Assembly (NCBI GenBank): GCA_949987705.1
Contig: OX465281.1
Span: 99,542,326-99,606,325, forward strand
Source of the DNA: Thereva unica
Taxonomy: Eukaryota > Arthropoda > Insecta > Diptera > Therevidae
DNA length: 64,000 nucleotides
Direction: 5' to 3'
The first letter of the stretch is position 1; each line of letters starts with the position of its first letter. A program made the position numbers and the translations under genes. The notes below the pieces were generated by a model. That model searched no databases, was not told where the DNA came from, and saw nothing but the letters and a program-made list of their open reading frames with translations. Positions 10,525 to 20,715 of this stretch are shown piece by piece.

Positions 10525-11807
10525 GGGACATTCCACGTCAAATCGGACAAAATTTTTCGACCCCCCTCCGTTTTGGCTGAAATTTTTCAGGGACTTTGGG
10601 CAACTATTTAAGGCTACAAAAAAATTTTTTTTAGAATTTTTTCGACAATATATTGACAATAAAAATTAAATGCGTTTTTAGGGATTTTTATGAATTTTGA
10701 CTTTCTTTCTCGATTTTGGCTCTATATCTTTCGTTGGGGTCGACGTTTTTGATAGGTTTTACATGTTTTCAGGTCAGAGGGGTTTTTTACAAACAAATTT
10801 GCTGAAAAACATAAACATATTTTCGAATTCAAGGTCAAAAGGTCAAAAAATAGTAAAAAACTTTAAAGTTCAATTTCTCAAATACCCCATCTCGAAAATG
10901 GACGTTTTTGGTGTCAAAATGTTCGGGAGAAGTCACTCTAACACCTCGATCAAAAATCTCGATGGGCCCTTAAGGATTTCGAAAGTTATGAGTATTTGTT
11001 TATAATCTTTAATTTTTTACGATATTTATTGAATTCTTTGCCCTGGATGTAGTTGAAACGTCATCAATTTTCACCAAAACTTGTATAAAGGGTTATTTTT
11101 GGCGGCTGATTACGAATCTGTGGTCAGATATTCAAAAAAATGAACCTATTTCCATGAAATGAATTTTGGACCGCCATCTTGGCTGCCATTTTGAATTTTG
11201 AAAATCTGGCCGCAGATTCGTAATCAGCCGCCAAAAATAACCCTTTATACAAGTTTTGGTGAAAATTGATGACGTTTCAACTACATCCAGGGCAAAGAAT
11301 TCAATAAATATCGTAAAAAATTAAAGATTATAAACAAATACTCATAACTTTCGAAATCCTTAAGGGCCCATCGAGATTTTTGATGGAGGTGTTAGAGTGA
11401 CTTCTCCCGAACATTTTGACACCAAAAACGTCCATTTTCGAGATGGGGTATTTGAGAAATTGAACTTTAAATTTTTTACTATTTTTTGACCTTTTGACCT
11501 TGAATTCGAAAATATGTTTATGTTTTTCAGCAAATTTGTTTGTAAACAACCCCTCTGACCTGAAAACATGTAAAACCTATCAAAAACGTCGACCCCAACG
11601 AAAGATATAGAGCCAAAATCGAGAAAGAAAGTCAAAATTCATAAAAATCCCTAAAAACGCATTTAATTTTTATTGTCAATATATTGTCGAAAAAATTCTA
11701 AAAAAATTTTTTTTGTAGTCTTAAATAGTTGCCCAAAGTCCCTGAAAAATTTCAGCCAAAACGGAGGGGGGTCGAAAAATTTTGTCCGATTTGACGTGGA
11801 ATGTCCC
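10525..11807. repeat. Near-perfect 1.28-kb palindrome (foldback element)
   Basis: The first ~600 bases are repeated in reverse complement by the last ~600. GGGACATTCCACGTC at the left mirrors GACGTGGAATGTCCC at the right. The arms run to about 11123 and 11210 around an ~85-bp spacer containing GACCGCCATCTTGGC. The arms differ by only a few bases. The flanks are ATAT/ATAT (or CATATG/CATATG if the element begins one base later), and removal of one copy restores the RT reading frame at HISAYVES. The mirrored open frames in the two arms are by-products of symmetry, not genes. No transposase is seen. Confidence 0.92.
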
Positions 11808-13304
11808 ATATGCAGAAATGTGATCAGAACGTCTAAGCATGAAGCAGTACCGAATGGCTGAGTTAAAAGCTACATTTAGTTTTCTCAGTGTGTTGCAATC
11901 TAACGAGCAAAAAATTTCACATCCAAACGTTAGAACAGGAATTAGAAGTATTTTTACTAGGGCAACGCGAGTTGAGGCAGGAGTATAGGATGCAGATATA
12001 GATAATTTTCTAAGTATCATGTATATCTTGGAGATAATACTATTAATATGATTACTCCAGGTTAAAGTATGATTAAAAATAACACCAAGGTTTTTAACAG
12101 ATTTATTAAAAGGAATAACCACGTTGTTCATATATACTTTAGGGAAAGCAGACAGCTCGAGCGGGTTTTTTATGAAAAACAATTGCATTGGACTTAGATG
12201 GATTAAGATCAAGGTGGTTATCAATAGACCATTTGTACATTTTCTTTAAGTCATTGTTCATGAGTCGAACACCTTCAACGAGTTGATCTCTAACCTTGCT
12301 AATGTATAATTGAACATCGTCAGCATACAGGTGAAATCGATAAGAGCTAATAACGCCGGTAAGATCATTGATAAACATTGAAAATAATAAGGGACCAAGG
12401 GTAGATCCTTGAGGGACGCCCCTGATAATATCAATCAGGTCAGACTTTTTGTCACCGAAGCACACGCGTTGTCGTCTATCTGTTAGATAAGATTTGATAA
12501 GTGTACAAGCGTGATAGGAAAAATTAAAGAGAGATTGCAATTTATTCACTAACATAGCATGATTAACTCTGTCAAACGCTTTGGAGAAATCCAACAATAC
12601 CAGCAGAGTTAGTTTATCGTCAACCATTGCCTGCCGAATATCCTCAGTGATTTTGAGGAGCGCAGAGCTGCAACTGTTTTGGTCTAAATCCAGATTGATA
12701 GGATGACAGAAGATTATTTCCTTCAATAAATTCAGATATTTGTTCATGGGCAAGTTTTTCAAACACTTTTGAGAAAAATGGAAGAATAGAGATCGGACGA
12801 AAGTCTTGCGTGCCTGATTTTTTCGGTATTGGGATTATTTTAGCCAACTTCCACTTACTAGGAAAAGTGGAAGACCATATTATTGAATTAAATATATGAG
12901 TAACGTAAGGAAGTATCAATGGTAGGATCATCTTTATAAACTTAGGATGGATGTCGTCAAGTCCCACGGAGTTGGATTTAACACAACACTGCCTCATATA
13001 CTTGATGCTGGGAAACATTGGAAAATGAGAACCCTTGAGAAGGATCTCTATCAATGAGGTGGGTAAGACTAAGATCTTCATCATGTACACCAACATACTG
13101 ATTCCGACTAGATTGAGCGAACTCACAATTAAGCTCATTTAAATCCCTGGCAATGTCATGAGTCTCAGATTTTCCTAGGCCAATGTCCCTCAGGTTATTC
13201 CAAAGCTTTTTAGTTGGTAATTTAATAAGTATCAAATTTAGTTTGATGGTATTGAGTTTTGGAATAACGAATTTCATAGTTAACACGATTACGCAGAATA
13301 CCAT
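11808..13304 (-). pseudogene. Non-LTR reverse transcriptase domain, frameshifted
   Basis: On the minus strand: the linker after the endonuclease (12978-13304), then NSVGLDDIHPKFIKMI, FPSKWKLAKIIPIPKK, FRPISILPFFSKVFEK, LLDFSKAFDRVNH (catalytic Asp), RGVPQGSTLGPLLFSMFIND and FHLYADDVQLYI with an intact YADD near 12320. After this comes the thumb region to SAIRYCFMLRRSDHIS, where the palindrome interrupts. At least three frameshifts (about 13230, 13050, 12660 and 12160) break the frame. The motif set and the FHLYADDVQ sequence suit the CR1/Jockey group. All RT catalytic residues survive even though the frame does not. Confidence 0.85.
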
Positions 13305-14355
13305 AAAGACTCCAGCAATCAGAGGTTCGAAAGCGTCTCCATCGTTTATACGCTAAATTGCGTTGCAAAATTAGGTTTTCTATTCGAGCTGTAAACCAAG
13401 GGCAACTAGGGTTAATTATGCGTTTGGTCTTCAAGGGTATAAATTTATCAAAAAGGTACTTCACCAAACATTCTAAGAAAACAACTTCATCATCTATAGA
13501 TGTAATTGAATAAATAAGATCCCAATTTAATTCAACAGCTTCAGCGTACATACAATCGTGATTAACATGATAAAAGTCGCGATAAGAAAAGATACTTGGT
13601 CTGATTTCTACATTTCCAAGATTATAAATTAAAAAAATTAAATCATGTTTGGAAAAGGAAGGAAGGGAGATTTGGTTATTGAATTCAACTAGTTGAAGAT
13701 CATTCACAATAAAGAGGTCTAAGAGCGTGGATGAGGTTTTCGTAAAGTGGGTCGGAATAGAGTTCACAACGTGCAAATCAAAGGATTGTAGGAGGTCTTT
13801 AAATTGACTTGCATTTGAAGTATTGACAAGTAAATCTACATTAAAATCACCACCAATTATTATATGATTAAATTGGTGACCAATTTCAGCAATAATTGCT
13901 TCAAGAGGACCAAAATTAGATAGGTGAGGCGGTTTATACACAGTACCAAGCAGACATTTTTTCTTATTTAAACAAACCTCGACAAAAATATATTCAATTT
14001 CTGAATTAATTTCGGACTGGGTTACTAATTTGACATGAATTGAACTTTTTAGAAATATAGCGACACCACCACCAATCCTATCAGTGCGATCATTTCGAAA
14101 TACCTTAAAACCATTCAGATTAATTAGGGTGTCAGGGATATAGTTCTTTAGCCAAGTTTCTGACACACAGATGACATCAAGAGCGATATCATTGAAAATG
14201 TACCTAAACTCATCTATCTTGGGAAGAATACTCTGCGCATTATTAAGGTGACAGACCTTAAGGCCTTTACCTCTTTTAGCCATGACATTAAGTAAGGTAC
14301 GCGACTTAATAACAGCATTATCAGACGAAGGAACATTAAAATTAGTAAAAATCAT
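13222..14355 (-). pseudogene. Non-LTR ORF2 endonuclease domain
   Basis: An uninterrupted 377-residue stretch starting at an ATG (14355). It is an apurinic-like endonuclease: KVCHLNNAQSIL (Asn of motif I), ICVSETWL (catalytic Glu), GGGVAIF, IIIGGDFNVDLL (GDFN), LDLFIVND and FSKHDLIFL (SxHD). A Trp/Arg-rich spacer, RRFRTSDCWSLYG, follows. It would be the N-terminus of ORF2; the frame shifts just after 13230 into the RT part. Upstream 5' leader runs to the Gypsy insertion at 14441. No ORF1 was found in the 39 leader bases beyond it (20674-20712). Confidence 0.85.
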
Positions 14356-14440
14356 GTATGTAACTAGAGATAACCCGTAGTTAGTTCCTTAGATATACCT
14401 ACAAGAAACATGTAAACATATATCTAGAGATTATAAGTAT

Positions 14441-14937
14441 TGTTACGTTTTTACGGCTTAACGGATTCGTAGGATTAATTAAGGAATACACTTTTTAATT
14501 ATCCAAACAAAACTTATTTATTACAAACCAAACACAATTTAAAAATAAACACAATTCTTAGAGTTCACTATAATCACTAGCAAATTTAATATTTCGCACT
14601 ATTCAATTCTAATTATCGCTTTTTATTTCACTATAAATCACCACTTTTCACTTTGGAACACTTGTATCGCCTTTATAATCAAAACTGACTCGATAGCGGC
14701 TGCCAGGCGCTTTTATATAGGCAGCTCGACCTTTGTCTACTTTCTGGAACCTTCTCGAGTCCCTTTTCTCGAGCCTAGTGGTATGTTCTTTTATTTCGTT
14801 AAGTTTCGACCAGCTTGAAGTTGTCTTCGCTTATTGCTCGTTAGTTTAGTTGTTTAGTACATAAATTCTTAGTTCAAACAACAACCGAAAATCGTTGATT
14901 CATCCTCTCGACAAACAGATGGCGTATAATCATCACA
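14441..14937 (-). repeat. 3' LTR of the Gypsy element
   Basis: Matches 20177-20673 base for base except at two sites: a C versus T near 14605 and an A versus G near 14876. Starts TGTTAC and ends ATCACA as read on the + strand. It contains a TATA-like TTTTATATAGG near 14712. Confidence 0.95.
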
Positions 14938-14948
14938 TTGCCCCCTTC
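14938..14948 (-). other. Polypurine tract of the Gypsy element
   Basis: The minus strand reads GAAGGGGGCAA directly before the 3' LTR. The pol stop codon (14949-14951) directly abuts it, so there is no 3' untranslated spacer and no env gene. Confidence 0.8.
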
Positions 14949-17900
14949 TTAGGACTGTTCGTCCCGAACAGTTGTCCATCCTGGATCCGGCTGATGATAT
15001 GGGCACAGCCTGTCTATGTGCACAATCTTCTTCTTTGCTTTGGGTCCTTGTTGAATCCTGTAGACCACATCGTTGATCCGTGTTAGGATTTTATAGGGCC
15101 CCTCCCACTGACGCTGAAGTTTCGGAGGCTTGCCTTTCCGTCTTCGAGGGTTGAACAGCCAAACGAGGTCACCTTCCTGGAATCCGCTACAGTTTGCTCG
15201 GAGGTCGTACCTTGTTTTCATCCTGTCACTGGCTATCTTGAGATTCCTCCTTGCAAGCTGGTGGATATCTGCAAGTCTATCGCGAAGTTCACCTGTATAA
15301 CCGCCAGTAGATTCGTTGCTTTCCACAGGTGTCCCAAATTTCAAGTCGCTTGGCAGCCGGATTTGTCTTCCAAAAATCACACTAGAAGGGGTTTGTCCTG
15401 TGGAATTATGAACTGCTGTCCGATATGCCATTAGAAAAATAGGGATATAACTGTCCCAGTCGCGCTGGTGCTCGCTAACGACTTTCCTTAAGTGCTCTAG
15501 CATTGTCCTGTTGAATCGTTCTACCATTCCATCGGATTGGGGATGAAGGGGCGTCGTCCTGGTCTTCTTCATTCCGAGTATCTTACATACTTCTTGAAAA
15601 ACTTGAGATTCGAAATTTCTCCCTTGGTCAGAATGAAGCTCATGAGGAACACCAAATCTGCAGATCCAATTGTTCACTAATTCCTCTGCAACAGTGATTG
15701 CTTCCTGATTTGGAATGGCATATGCTTCGGGCCACTTACTGAAGTAGTCCATAACCACGAAAATGTAACGATTCCCTCGGTCTGATGCTGGAAAAGGTCC
15801 CGCCACATCGATTGCAATTCTTTCAAATGGAGCTCCCACGTTGTATTGCTGCATCTCTCCTTTTGTTTTTACTCGAGGGCCTTTGCTGCTGGCACAAATT
15901 GTGCATTTACGGCACCAGTCTGTAACATCGCCCCGCATGTGAAGCCAATAGAATCTATCTCTTATTTTTGCCAAAGTTTTATTGACTCCCAGATGTCCTC
16001 CTGATGCGCCATTATGACACTCCTCGAGAATATCTCTTATTCTACTGCGAGGGACTAACACCTGCATTCGGTGAGAGGTACCGTCAGCGGTTTCCCATTT
16101 GCGCTTTAACACTCCTCGCTCGATGTGCAATGAATCCCATTGGGCCCAATAGCTCTTCAGGGTTTCGCTTCTCTCTGCAATATCCTTCCATTCAGGCTTC
16201 TCCTCGTATTCCTTCCATGCCAGAATCGAAGAAATATCTGGGACGTCGCGTTGGGCGTCTCGGAGTCCCTGGTCGTCCCATCCTGTCGTTGGCTCAACGG
16301 TCGTCCTTTGACACTTTTCCTCAATACGCCCACAATGTTTGCAATCTTTTACGCATGGTCGCCGGGAGAGTGCATCTGCATTTCCATGGTTTCCTCCTTT
16401 TCTGTGGCCTATATTAAAGTCGTAGGACTGAAGTCTCTCGATCCATCTTGCCACTTGTCCTTCAGGATTTTTAAATTGCATCAGCCATTTTAATGCTGCA
16501 TGATCCGTTCGAAGGATGAAGTTTTGCCCATAGAGATACTTGTGGAAGTGCTTAGTTGAGTCCACGATTGCCAACAGTTCTCTCCTTGTGACGCAGTAAT
16601 TCCGCTCCGATTTTGACAGCGCTCTACTGTAGTAAGCTATGACCTTTTCCTGCCCTTCGAAGTTTTGTGATAGCACTGCACCAATTCCGACATTACTCGC
16701 ATCTGTGTCCAATATGAATTTTTCCCCTGGCTTCGGATATATAAGTATTGGTGCTTGGCAAAGTCCTTGTTTTAGTGTCTTGAAACTTTCCTCGCATTTT
16801 TCTGTCCAGATAAATGGTCTTCCTTTTTCTGTCAGTTTATGTAATTCCTTAGCTAGGTCGGCAAAGTTCCTGACAAAACGTCTATAATAGGTGGCAAGTC
16901 CCAAGAAGCTTCGAAGTTCATGTTTATCCTTCGGTGTGGGCCAATCCTTAACTGCTGCTATTTTCTCCGGATCTGTTTGAACTCCATTGGATGAAACCAC
17001 ATGTCCGAGATAGTTGACTTGGTCTCTGAACAGTACGCACTTTTTAGGGCTGAGTTTCAGCTGGGCTGTTCTCAACTTTTGGAAAACCTCTCGTAGATTG
17101 CCCAGATGTTCCTCGAAACTTTTTCCAACGACGATGATATCGTCCAAATAAACCAGACAAGTCTTCCATGTCAGTCCTCGCAAGACGCATTCCATCAGTC
17201 GTTCGAATGTAGCTGGAGCATTACACAGTCCAAACGGCATGACTGTAAACTGCCACAGGCCGTTTCCTACAGAGAAGGCTGTCTTTTCTCGGTCCTCCGA
17301 GTGAATTTCGACTTGCCAGTAGCCGCTCTTAAGATCCAAGGTAGAAAACCATTTAGCTCCAGAGAGAGTATCCAGTGTGTCATCGATACGAGGTAATGGG
17401 TAGCTGTCCTTTTTAGTGATGTCATTTAACCGTCGATAATCCACGCAAAACCTTGTGCTGCCATCTTTCTTTCTGACTAGAACCACGGGAGACATCCAAG
17501 GGCTTTTCGACTCCTCTATAAGGCCTTGTCTTCTCATGTCCTCAATCATATTGGCTGCTTCTTCCCGCTTAGCTAGAGGTAGTCTTCTCGGCGGTTGCTT
17601 GATTGGCTGGGCATCTCTGGTGTCGATCCTATGTTGGACGATGTTCGTTTTTCCAAAATCATCATCTCTCATGGCGAAGATATCACTAAAATCCTCCACT
17701 AATGTTCTTGCCTGGAGATACTGGTTTTGTTCAAGACAACTACTTGAGAGCACTGTGTTTACCAATTTCGTGGCCTTTGGCTTTGGTTTTGCCACCGGTT
17801 CCGTGTGAGCGCACTCCACTAATGTAATCTGTTCTGCCGGTTCTCCGTTCCCCAAAACCGTATCCTTCTTCAATCGTATTTCGCGCTCGTTGGTATTTAG

Positions 17901-18539
17901 CACTCTCATGAACACCTCCCTTTTGTCATCGATGCTCACCAGACATTTTCCAATTGCTATACTTTTGGCCTGTTCCGTTTTCTCTGGTTCGATAAGATAG
18001 AATCGGTAGCTCCCGAGATCACCATCGACTATTGCTCGCACCAATTTCTCAGCGCACGGAGGAAGCACGGTATCTTCTCGAACGACGACTTTCAGCTGCG
18101 AAAAACACGTGGATCCTATGGCCATGGGAATCTCCTTGTTGTCATATCTCAGTATTTCCTCTCCGATGTCCAGTAGAATTTTATGCGTTTTCATAAAGTC
18201 CAGTCCCAGAATACACTCGTCTGTTATATCAGCTACCAGGAACGAGTGTGAAAATCCGATGTCTGCGAGAACCACATCCAACATAGTTTCCCCGTGTACT
18301 CGTACTGGCTCTCCTGCTGCAGTTTTCAGTCTGTATTGGCATGCGTCTTTCAACCACTTATTACCGACCAAGTCAGCCCGGATGACAGATTTTGAAGCAC
18401 CAGTATCTACAGTTATTGTGCATTTTTCGGCTCCAATCTTTCCATCGATGACAAGGCTGTCGCCACTACGCTGCAGTTGTTTGATAGTGACGATGATGAT
18501 ACCGGGGGCTTCGATTTCCCCGACCAACTCCCGCCCCAT
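14949..18539 (-). CDS. Gypsy Pol polyprotein, intact (protease, RT, RNase H, integrase)
   Basis: 1196 residues without a break. A retroviral-type aspartic protease has its active site TVDTGASKSV at about residues 43-52. The reverse transcriptase (about 310-500) has FSTLDLKSGYWQ, FGLCNAPATF and YLDDIIV near 463. The RNase H has DTDASNVGIG, RRELLAIV and TDHAALKW. The integrase begins with an HHCC finger (GGHLGVNKTL ... CRKCTIC, about 845-890). Its DDE core has IAIDVAG, LHSDQGRNFES and HPQSDGMVERFNR (about 908, 970, 1005), followed by a GPY/F-like end (WEGPYKIL). The ATG lies 11 nt after the gag stop and in another frame, which points to termination-reinitiation or a separate mechanism rather than read-through. 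No env follows. Confidence 0.96.
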   Translation of the reverse strand: MGRELVGEIEAPGIIIVTIKQLQRSGDSLVIDGKIGAEKCTITVDTGASKSVIRADLVGNKWLKDACQYRLKTAAGEPVRVHGETMLDVVLADIGFSHSFLVADITDECILGLDFMKTHKILLDIGEEILRYDNKEIPMAIGSTCFSQLKVVVREDTVLPPCAEKLVRAIVDGDLGSYRFYLIEPEKTEQAKSIAIGKCLVSIDDKREVFMRVLNTNEREIRLKKDTVLGNGEPAEQITLVECAHTEPVAKPKPKATKLVNTVLSSSCLEQNQYLQARTLVEDFSDIFAMRDDDFGKTNIVQHRIDTRDAQPIKQPPRRLPLAKREEAANMIEDMRRQGLIEESKSPWMSPVVLVRKKDGSTRFCVDYRRLNDITKKDSYPLPRIDDTLDTLSGAKWFSTLDLKSGYWQVEIHSEDREKTAFSVGNGLWQFTVMPFGLCNAPATFERLMECVLRGLTWKTCLVYLDDIIVVGKSFEEHLGNLREVFQKLRTAQLKLSPKKCVLFRDQVNYLGHVVSSNGVQTDPEKIAAVKDWPTPKDKHELRSFLGLATYYRRFVRNFADLAKELHKLTEKGRPFIWTEKCEESFKTLKQGLCQAPILIYPKPGEKFILDTDASNVGIGAVLSQNFEGQEKVIAYYSRALSKSERNYCVTRRELLAIVDSTKHFHKYLYGQNFILRTDHAALKWLMQFKNPEGQVARWIERLQSYDFNIGHRKGGNHGNADALSRRPCVKDCKHCGRIEEKCQRTTVEPTTGWDDQGLRDAQRDVPDISSILAWKEYEEKPEWKDIAERSETLKSYWAQWDSLHIERGVLKRKWETADGTSHRMQVLVPRSRIRDILEECHNGASGGHLGVNKTLAKIRDRFYWLHMRGDVTDWCRKCTICASSKGPRVKTKGEMQQYNVGAPFERIAIDVAGPFPASDRGNRYIFVVMDYFSKWPEAYAIPNQEAITVAEELVNNWICRFGVPHELHSDQGRNFESQVFQEVCKILGMKKTRTTPLHPQSDGMVERFNRTMLEHLRKVVSEHQRDWDSYIPIFLMAYRTAVHNSTGQTPSSVIFGRQIRLPSDLKFGTPVESNESTGGYTGELRDRLADIHQLARRNLKIASDRMKTRYDLRANCSGFQEGDLVWLFNPRRRKGKPPKLQRQWEGPYKILTRINDVVYRIQQGPKAKKKIVHIDRLCPYHQPDPGWTTVRDEQS

Positions 18540-18550
18540 GGAGTTAGTCT

Positions 18551-20062
18551 TTATTCGTTTCCCTGCTGCTGTCTACGGGGCGACACGGAGTCATTTTCTT
18601 CGGCCTCCCTCTGCTCACCTTTCTGTCTATGTCCGCATTTTTCACAACACTTTGCGCCACTCTTATTCTCGGGGGACTCCGCTCTCCTTCGCTTTCTGCA
18701 ATTCCTTTGCAAATGACCCGGTTCACTACAGTTCCAGCATCGGAGTCGACCGCGTACTTCTGTTGCATTCATTCTGCTGCAAATGTCCTCTGTTGTGTGG
18801 ATCTCTCTGATGCGGACTGCACTTCTTGATGCTTGCTTCGCTGCCTCGTATGCCAGAGCATATGCCAAAACTTCTGCAGTATTCTTCTTTCCGGCCAATC
18901 TGGCTGCCTGTTGCAAGTCCCGGTCAGCAAATGCGTTAAGAAGAGCCTCTCTTGCTACTTCGTTGATGTAGTCTTGGCCGAAGCTAGGATAAGCCAGATG
19001 CACTAACCTCTCGATGTCGGCGCATAGTTGTTGTAATGTTTCTCCTGGCCTTTGAAGTCTATTTCGAAGTTGAAGCCGATAGACCTCTTGCATGTGCTGA
19101 TCGCCGTAGCGCATTTCTAACGCCTGAACCAAGAACCCGTAATTGTTTCGATGTTCTGCAGGTATTGACTGTAGTATTTCTGCTGCTGTGCCCCTTAGTG
19201 CTAACGTTAAGGACATTGCTTTCTCCTCCTCGGTCCAGTAATTACCGGCTGCTGCTGCTTCGAATTGGAGCTTATAAGTAGGCCATGGGCTTTGCCCGTC
19301 AAAAGTTGGAGGCTGTAGTTTCCTAACTCCGATGACTTCGTGAGATGCCGTCACTGGGTGATGAATCTTTACCCTTTCTAGATCGGCTCTGACGGTTTCT
19401 AGTTCAATTTCGAGTTTTCCTAGATCATTCCTTACGTTTGCCTTGATGGAAGTTTCGAGATTATCCAGATCATTCCTTACATTTGCCTTGATGGAAGATT
19501 CGAGATTTTCCAGATCATTCTTTACATTTTCTTTCATGTTATCTAGCTTGTTGTCGACAGAAAGGGAGAATGATTCGATTTTCTGCTCCAGCTGGTTCTT
19601 CTGCTCTTCCATAGACTCTTTGAGTTCAGCTAACGAGCGTTCATGAGCTACTGCTAACAATTTCTGTTCATCCTTCAACGCCAACACTTCCGCCTTGATT
19701 TCTATAGTTGAACGTTCTTGTAACTCCTTCATATCTGCCTTCACCTCAGCTGAAGACCGTTCTTGCGCCTCTTTCATCTCGGCTGTCACTTCCTTCATCT
19801 CTGCTGATGCACGTTCTTGCGCAGCTGAAGACCGTTCTTGCGCCTCCTTTATCACCATTAATGTCTTAAAAAGTTCTGCCATACTCACTGTCGATTCTTC
19901 TGGTTCTGCTTCTACTTCGGCTTCAAACATGTAGGTTTCGTTCACCATAGCTTCTCGAAGCAGGGCGGTTAGGGAGTTTTTAGCCCCCACCGTCGACAAC
20001 GACCGTTTACTTAATTCTCTTTTCAACTCCACAATGCGCAAATCCACTAATTTTCGACCCAT
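18551..20062 (-). CDS. Gypsy Gag with SAP-like N-terminus, long coiled coil and zinc knuckle
   Basis: 503 residues starting MGRKLVDLRI. The first 40 residues (LRIVELKRELSKRSL, then KNSLTALLREA) resemble a SAP DNA/RNA-binding motif. Residues about 60-230 are heptad-rich and contain repeated AQERSSAE/MKE segments plus a twice-repeated IKANVRNDL unit, indicating a long coiled coil. A capsid-like region follows (PPTFDGQSPWPTYKLQFEAAA, then LQLRNRLQRPGETLQQL). A CCHC knuckle CWNCSEPGHLQRNC is at 442-455, and a second Cys cluster CCEKCGH follows. The stop is TAA at 18551-18553. This protein should assemble the virus-like particle and bind the RNA. The frame is intact. Confidence 0.93.
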   Translation of the reverse strand: MGRKLVDLRIVELKRELSKRSLSTVGAKNSLTALLREAMVNETYMFEAEVEAEPEESTVSMAELFKTLMVIKEAQERSSAAQERASAEMKEVTAEMKEAQERSSAEVKADMKELQERSTIEIKAEVLALKDEQKLLAVAHERSLAELKESMEEQKNQLEQKIESFSLSVDNKLDNMKENVKNDLENLESSIKANVRNDLDNLETSIKANVRNDLGKLEIELETVRADLERVKIHHPVTASHEVIGVRKLQPPTFDGQSPWPTYKLQFEAAAAGNYWTEEEKAMSLTLALRGTAAEILQSIPAEHRNNYGFLVQALEMRYGDQHMQEVYRLQLRNRLQRPGETLQQLCADIERLVHLAYPSFGQDYINEVAREALLNAFADRDLQQAARLAGKKNTAEVLAYALAYEAAKQASRSAVRIREIHTTEDICSRMNATEVRGRLRCWNCSEPGHLQRNCRKRRRAESPENKSGAKCCEKCGHRQKGEQREAEENDSVSPRRQQQGNE

Positions 20063-20157
20063 TTTATTATTATGTCTTAGTTCGCACTCACAAAAATTAA
20101 ATTCCAGTCACAATTGTTTTTAAAAAAATTCACTTATTTCACTTATCTCTTAATTAA

Positions 20158-20174
20158 TCCCACTTCTGACACCA
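20158..20174 (-). other. Primer-binding site of the Gypsy element
   Basis: The minus strand reads TGGTGTCAGAAGTGGGA two bases inside the 5' LTR. This complements a tRNA 3' end of the leucine type as I remember it. The TGG start and position are standard for gypsy elements. Confidence 0.8.
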
Positions 20175-20176
20175 AT

Positions 20177-20673
20177 TGTTACGTTTTTACGGCTTAACGG
20201 ATTCGTAGGATTAATTAAGGAATACACTTTTTAATTATCCAAACAAAACTTATTTATTACAAACCAAACACAATTTAAAAATAAACACAATTCTTAGAGT
20301 TCACTATAATCACTAGCAAATTTAATATTTTGCACTATTCAATTCTAATTATCGCTTTTTATTTCACTATAAATCACCACTTTTCACTTTGGAACACTTG
20401 TATCGCCTTTATAATCAAAACTGACTCGATAGCGGCTGCCAGGCGCTTTTATATAGGCAGCTCGACCTTTGTCTACTTTCTGGAACCTTCTCGAGTCCCT
20501 TTTCTCGAGCCTAGTGGTATGTTCTTTTATTTCGTTAAGTTTCGACCAGCTTGAAGTTGTCTTCGCTTATTGCTCGTTAGTTTAGTTGTTTAGTACATAA
20601 ATTCTTAGTTCAGACAACAACCGAAAATCGTTGATTCATCCTCTCGACAAACAGATGGCGTATAATCATCACA
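20177..20673 (-). repeat. 5' LTR of the Gypsy element
   Basis: 497 bp, paired with 14441-14937. On the minus strand it would carry the promoter. GTAT follows at 20674-20677 as the target duplication. Confidence 0.95.
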
Positions 20674-20715
20674 GTATTTACTTGGATTTAAGAGACCGAA
20701 GTTGTTAGTGTATAA

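Larger units (their letters stand above)
6763..14440 (-). mobile_element. CR1/Jockey-like non-LTR retrotransposon split by later insertions
   Basis: One minus-strand element whose pieces are 10432-14440 (endonuclease, RT and part of the C-terminus) and 6763-7267 (end of ORF2 and 3' region). The sequence is continuous once the hAT (7268-10423) and the palindrome (10525-11807) are removed. Its 3' end is probably the T-rich run at 6763-6796, read as an A-rich tail on the minus strand. Its 5' leader continues beyond the Gypsy element, at 20674-20712. No ORF1 is visible. The 6797-7074 stretch is A/T-rich 3' untranslated sequence with a short (AAT)n run near 6862. Confidence 0.75.
14441..20673 (-). 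mobile_element. Full-length, recent Gypsy LTR retrotransposon
   Basis: A complete 6233-bp element on the minus strand. It has identical-length 497-bp LTRs (TGTTAC...ATCACA) with two mismatches between them, 4-bp target duplication GTAT on both sides (14437-14440, 20674-20677), primer-binding site, polypurine tract, and undisrupted gag and pol. Two differences in 497 bp mean a young insertion. It landed in the 5' leader of the non-LTR element. Nothing seen would prevent activity. Confidence 0.96.

Noticed and set aside
10697..11635. Similar open frames on both strands (DFGSISFVGVDVFDRF...) in the 10.5-11.8 kb region
   Set aside because: They are the same sequence read from the two arms of a palindrome; no start context, no family, and each stops at random points.
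17106..19934. Several plus-strand open frames of 60-230 codons
   Set aside because: They lie opposite the intact gag and pol of the Gypsy element and are by-products of its codon use.
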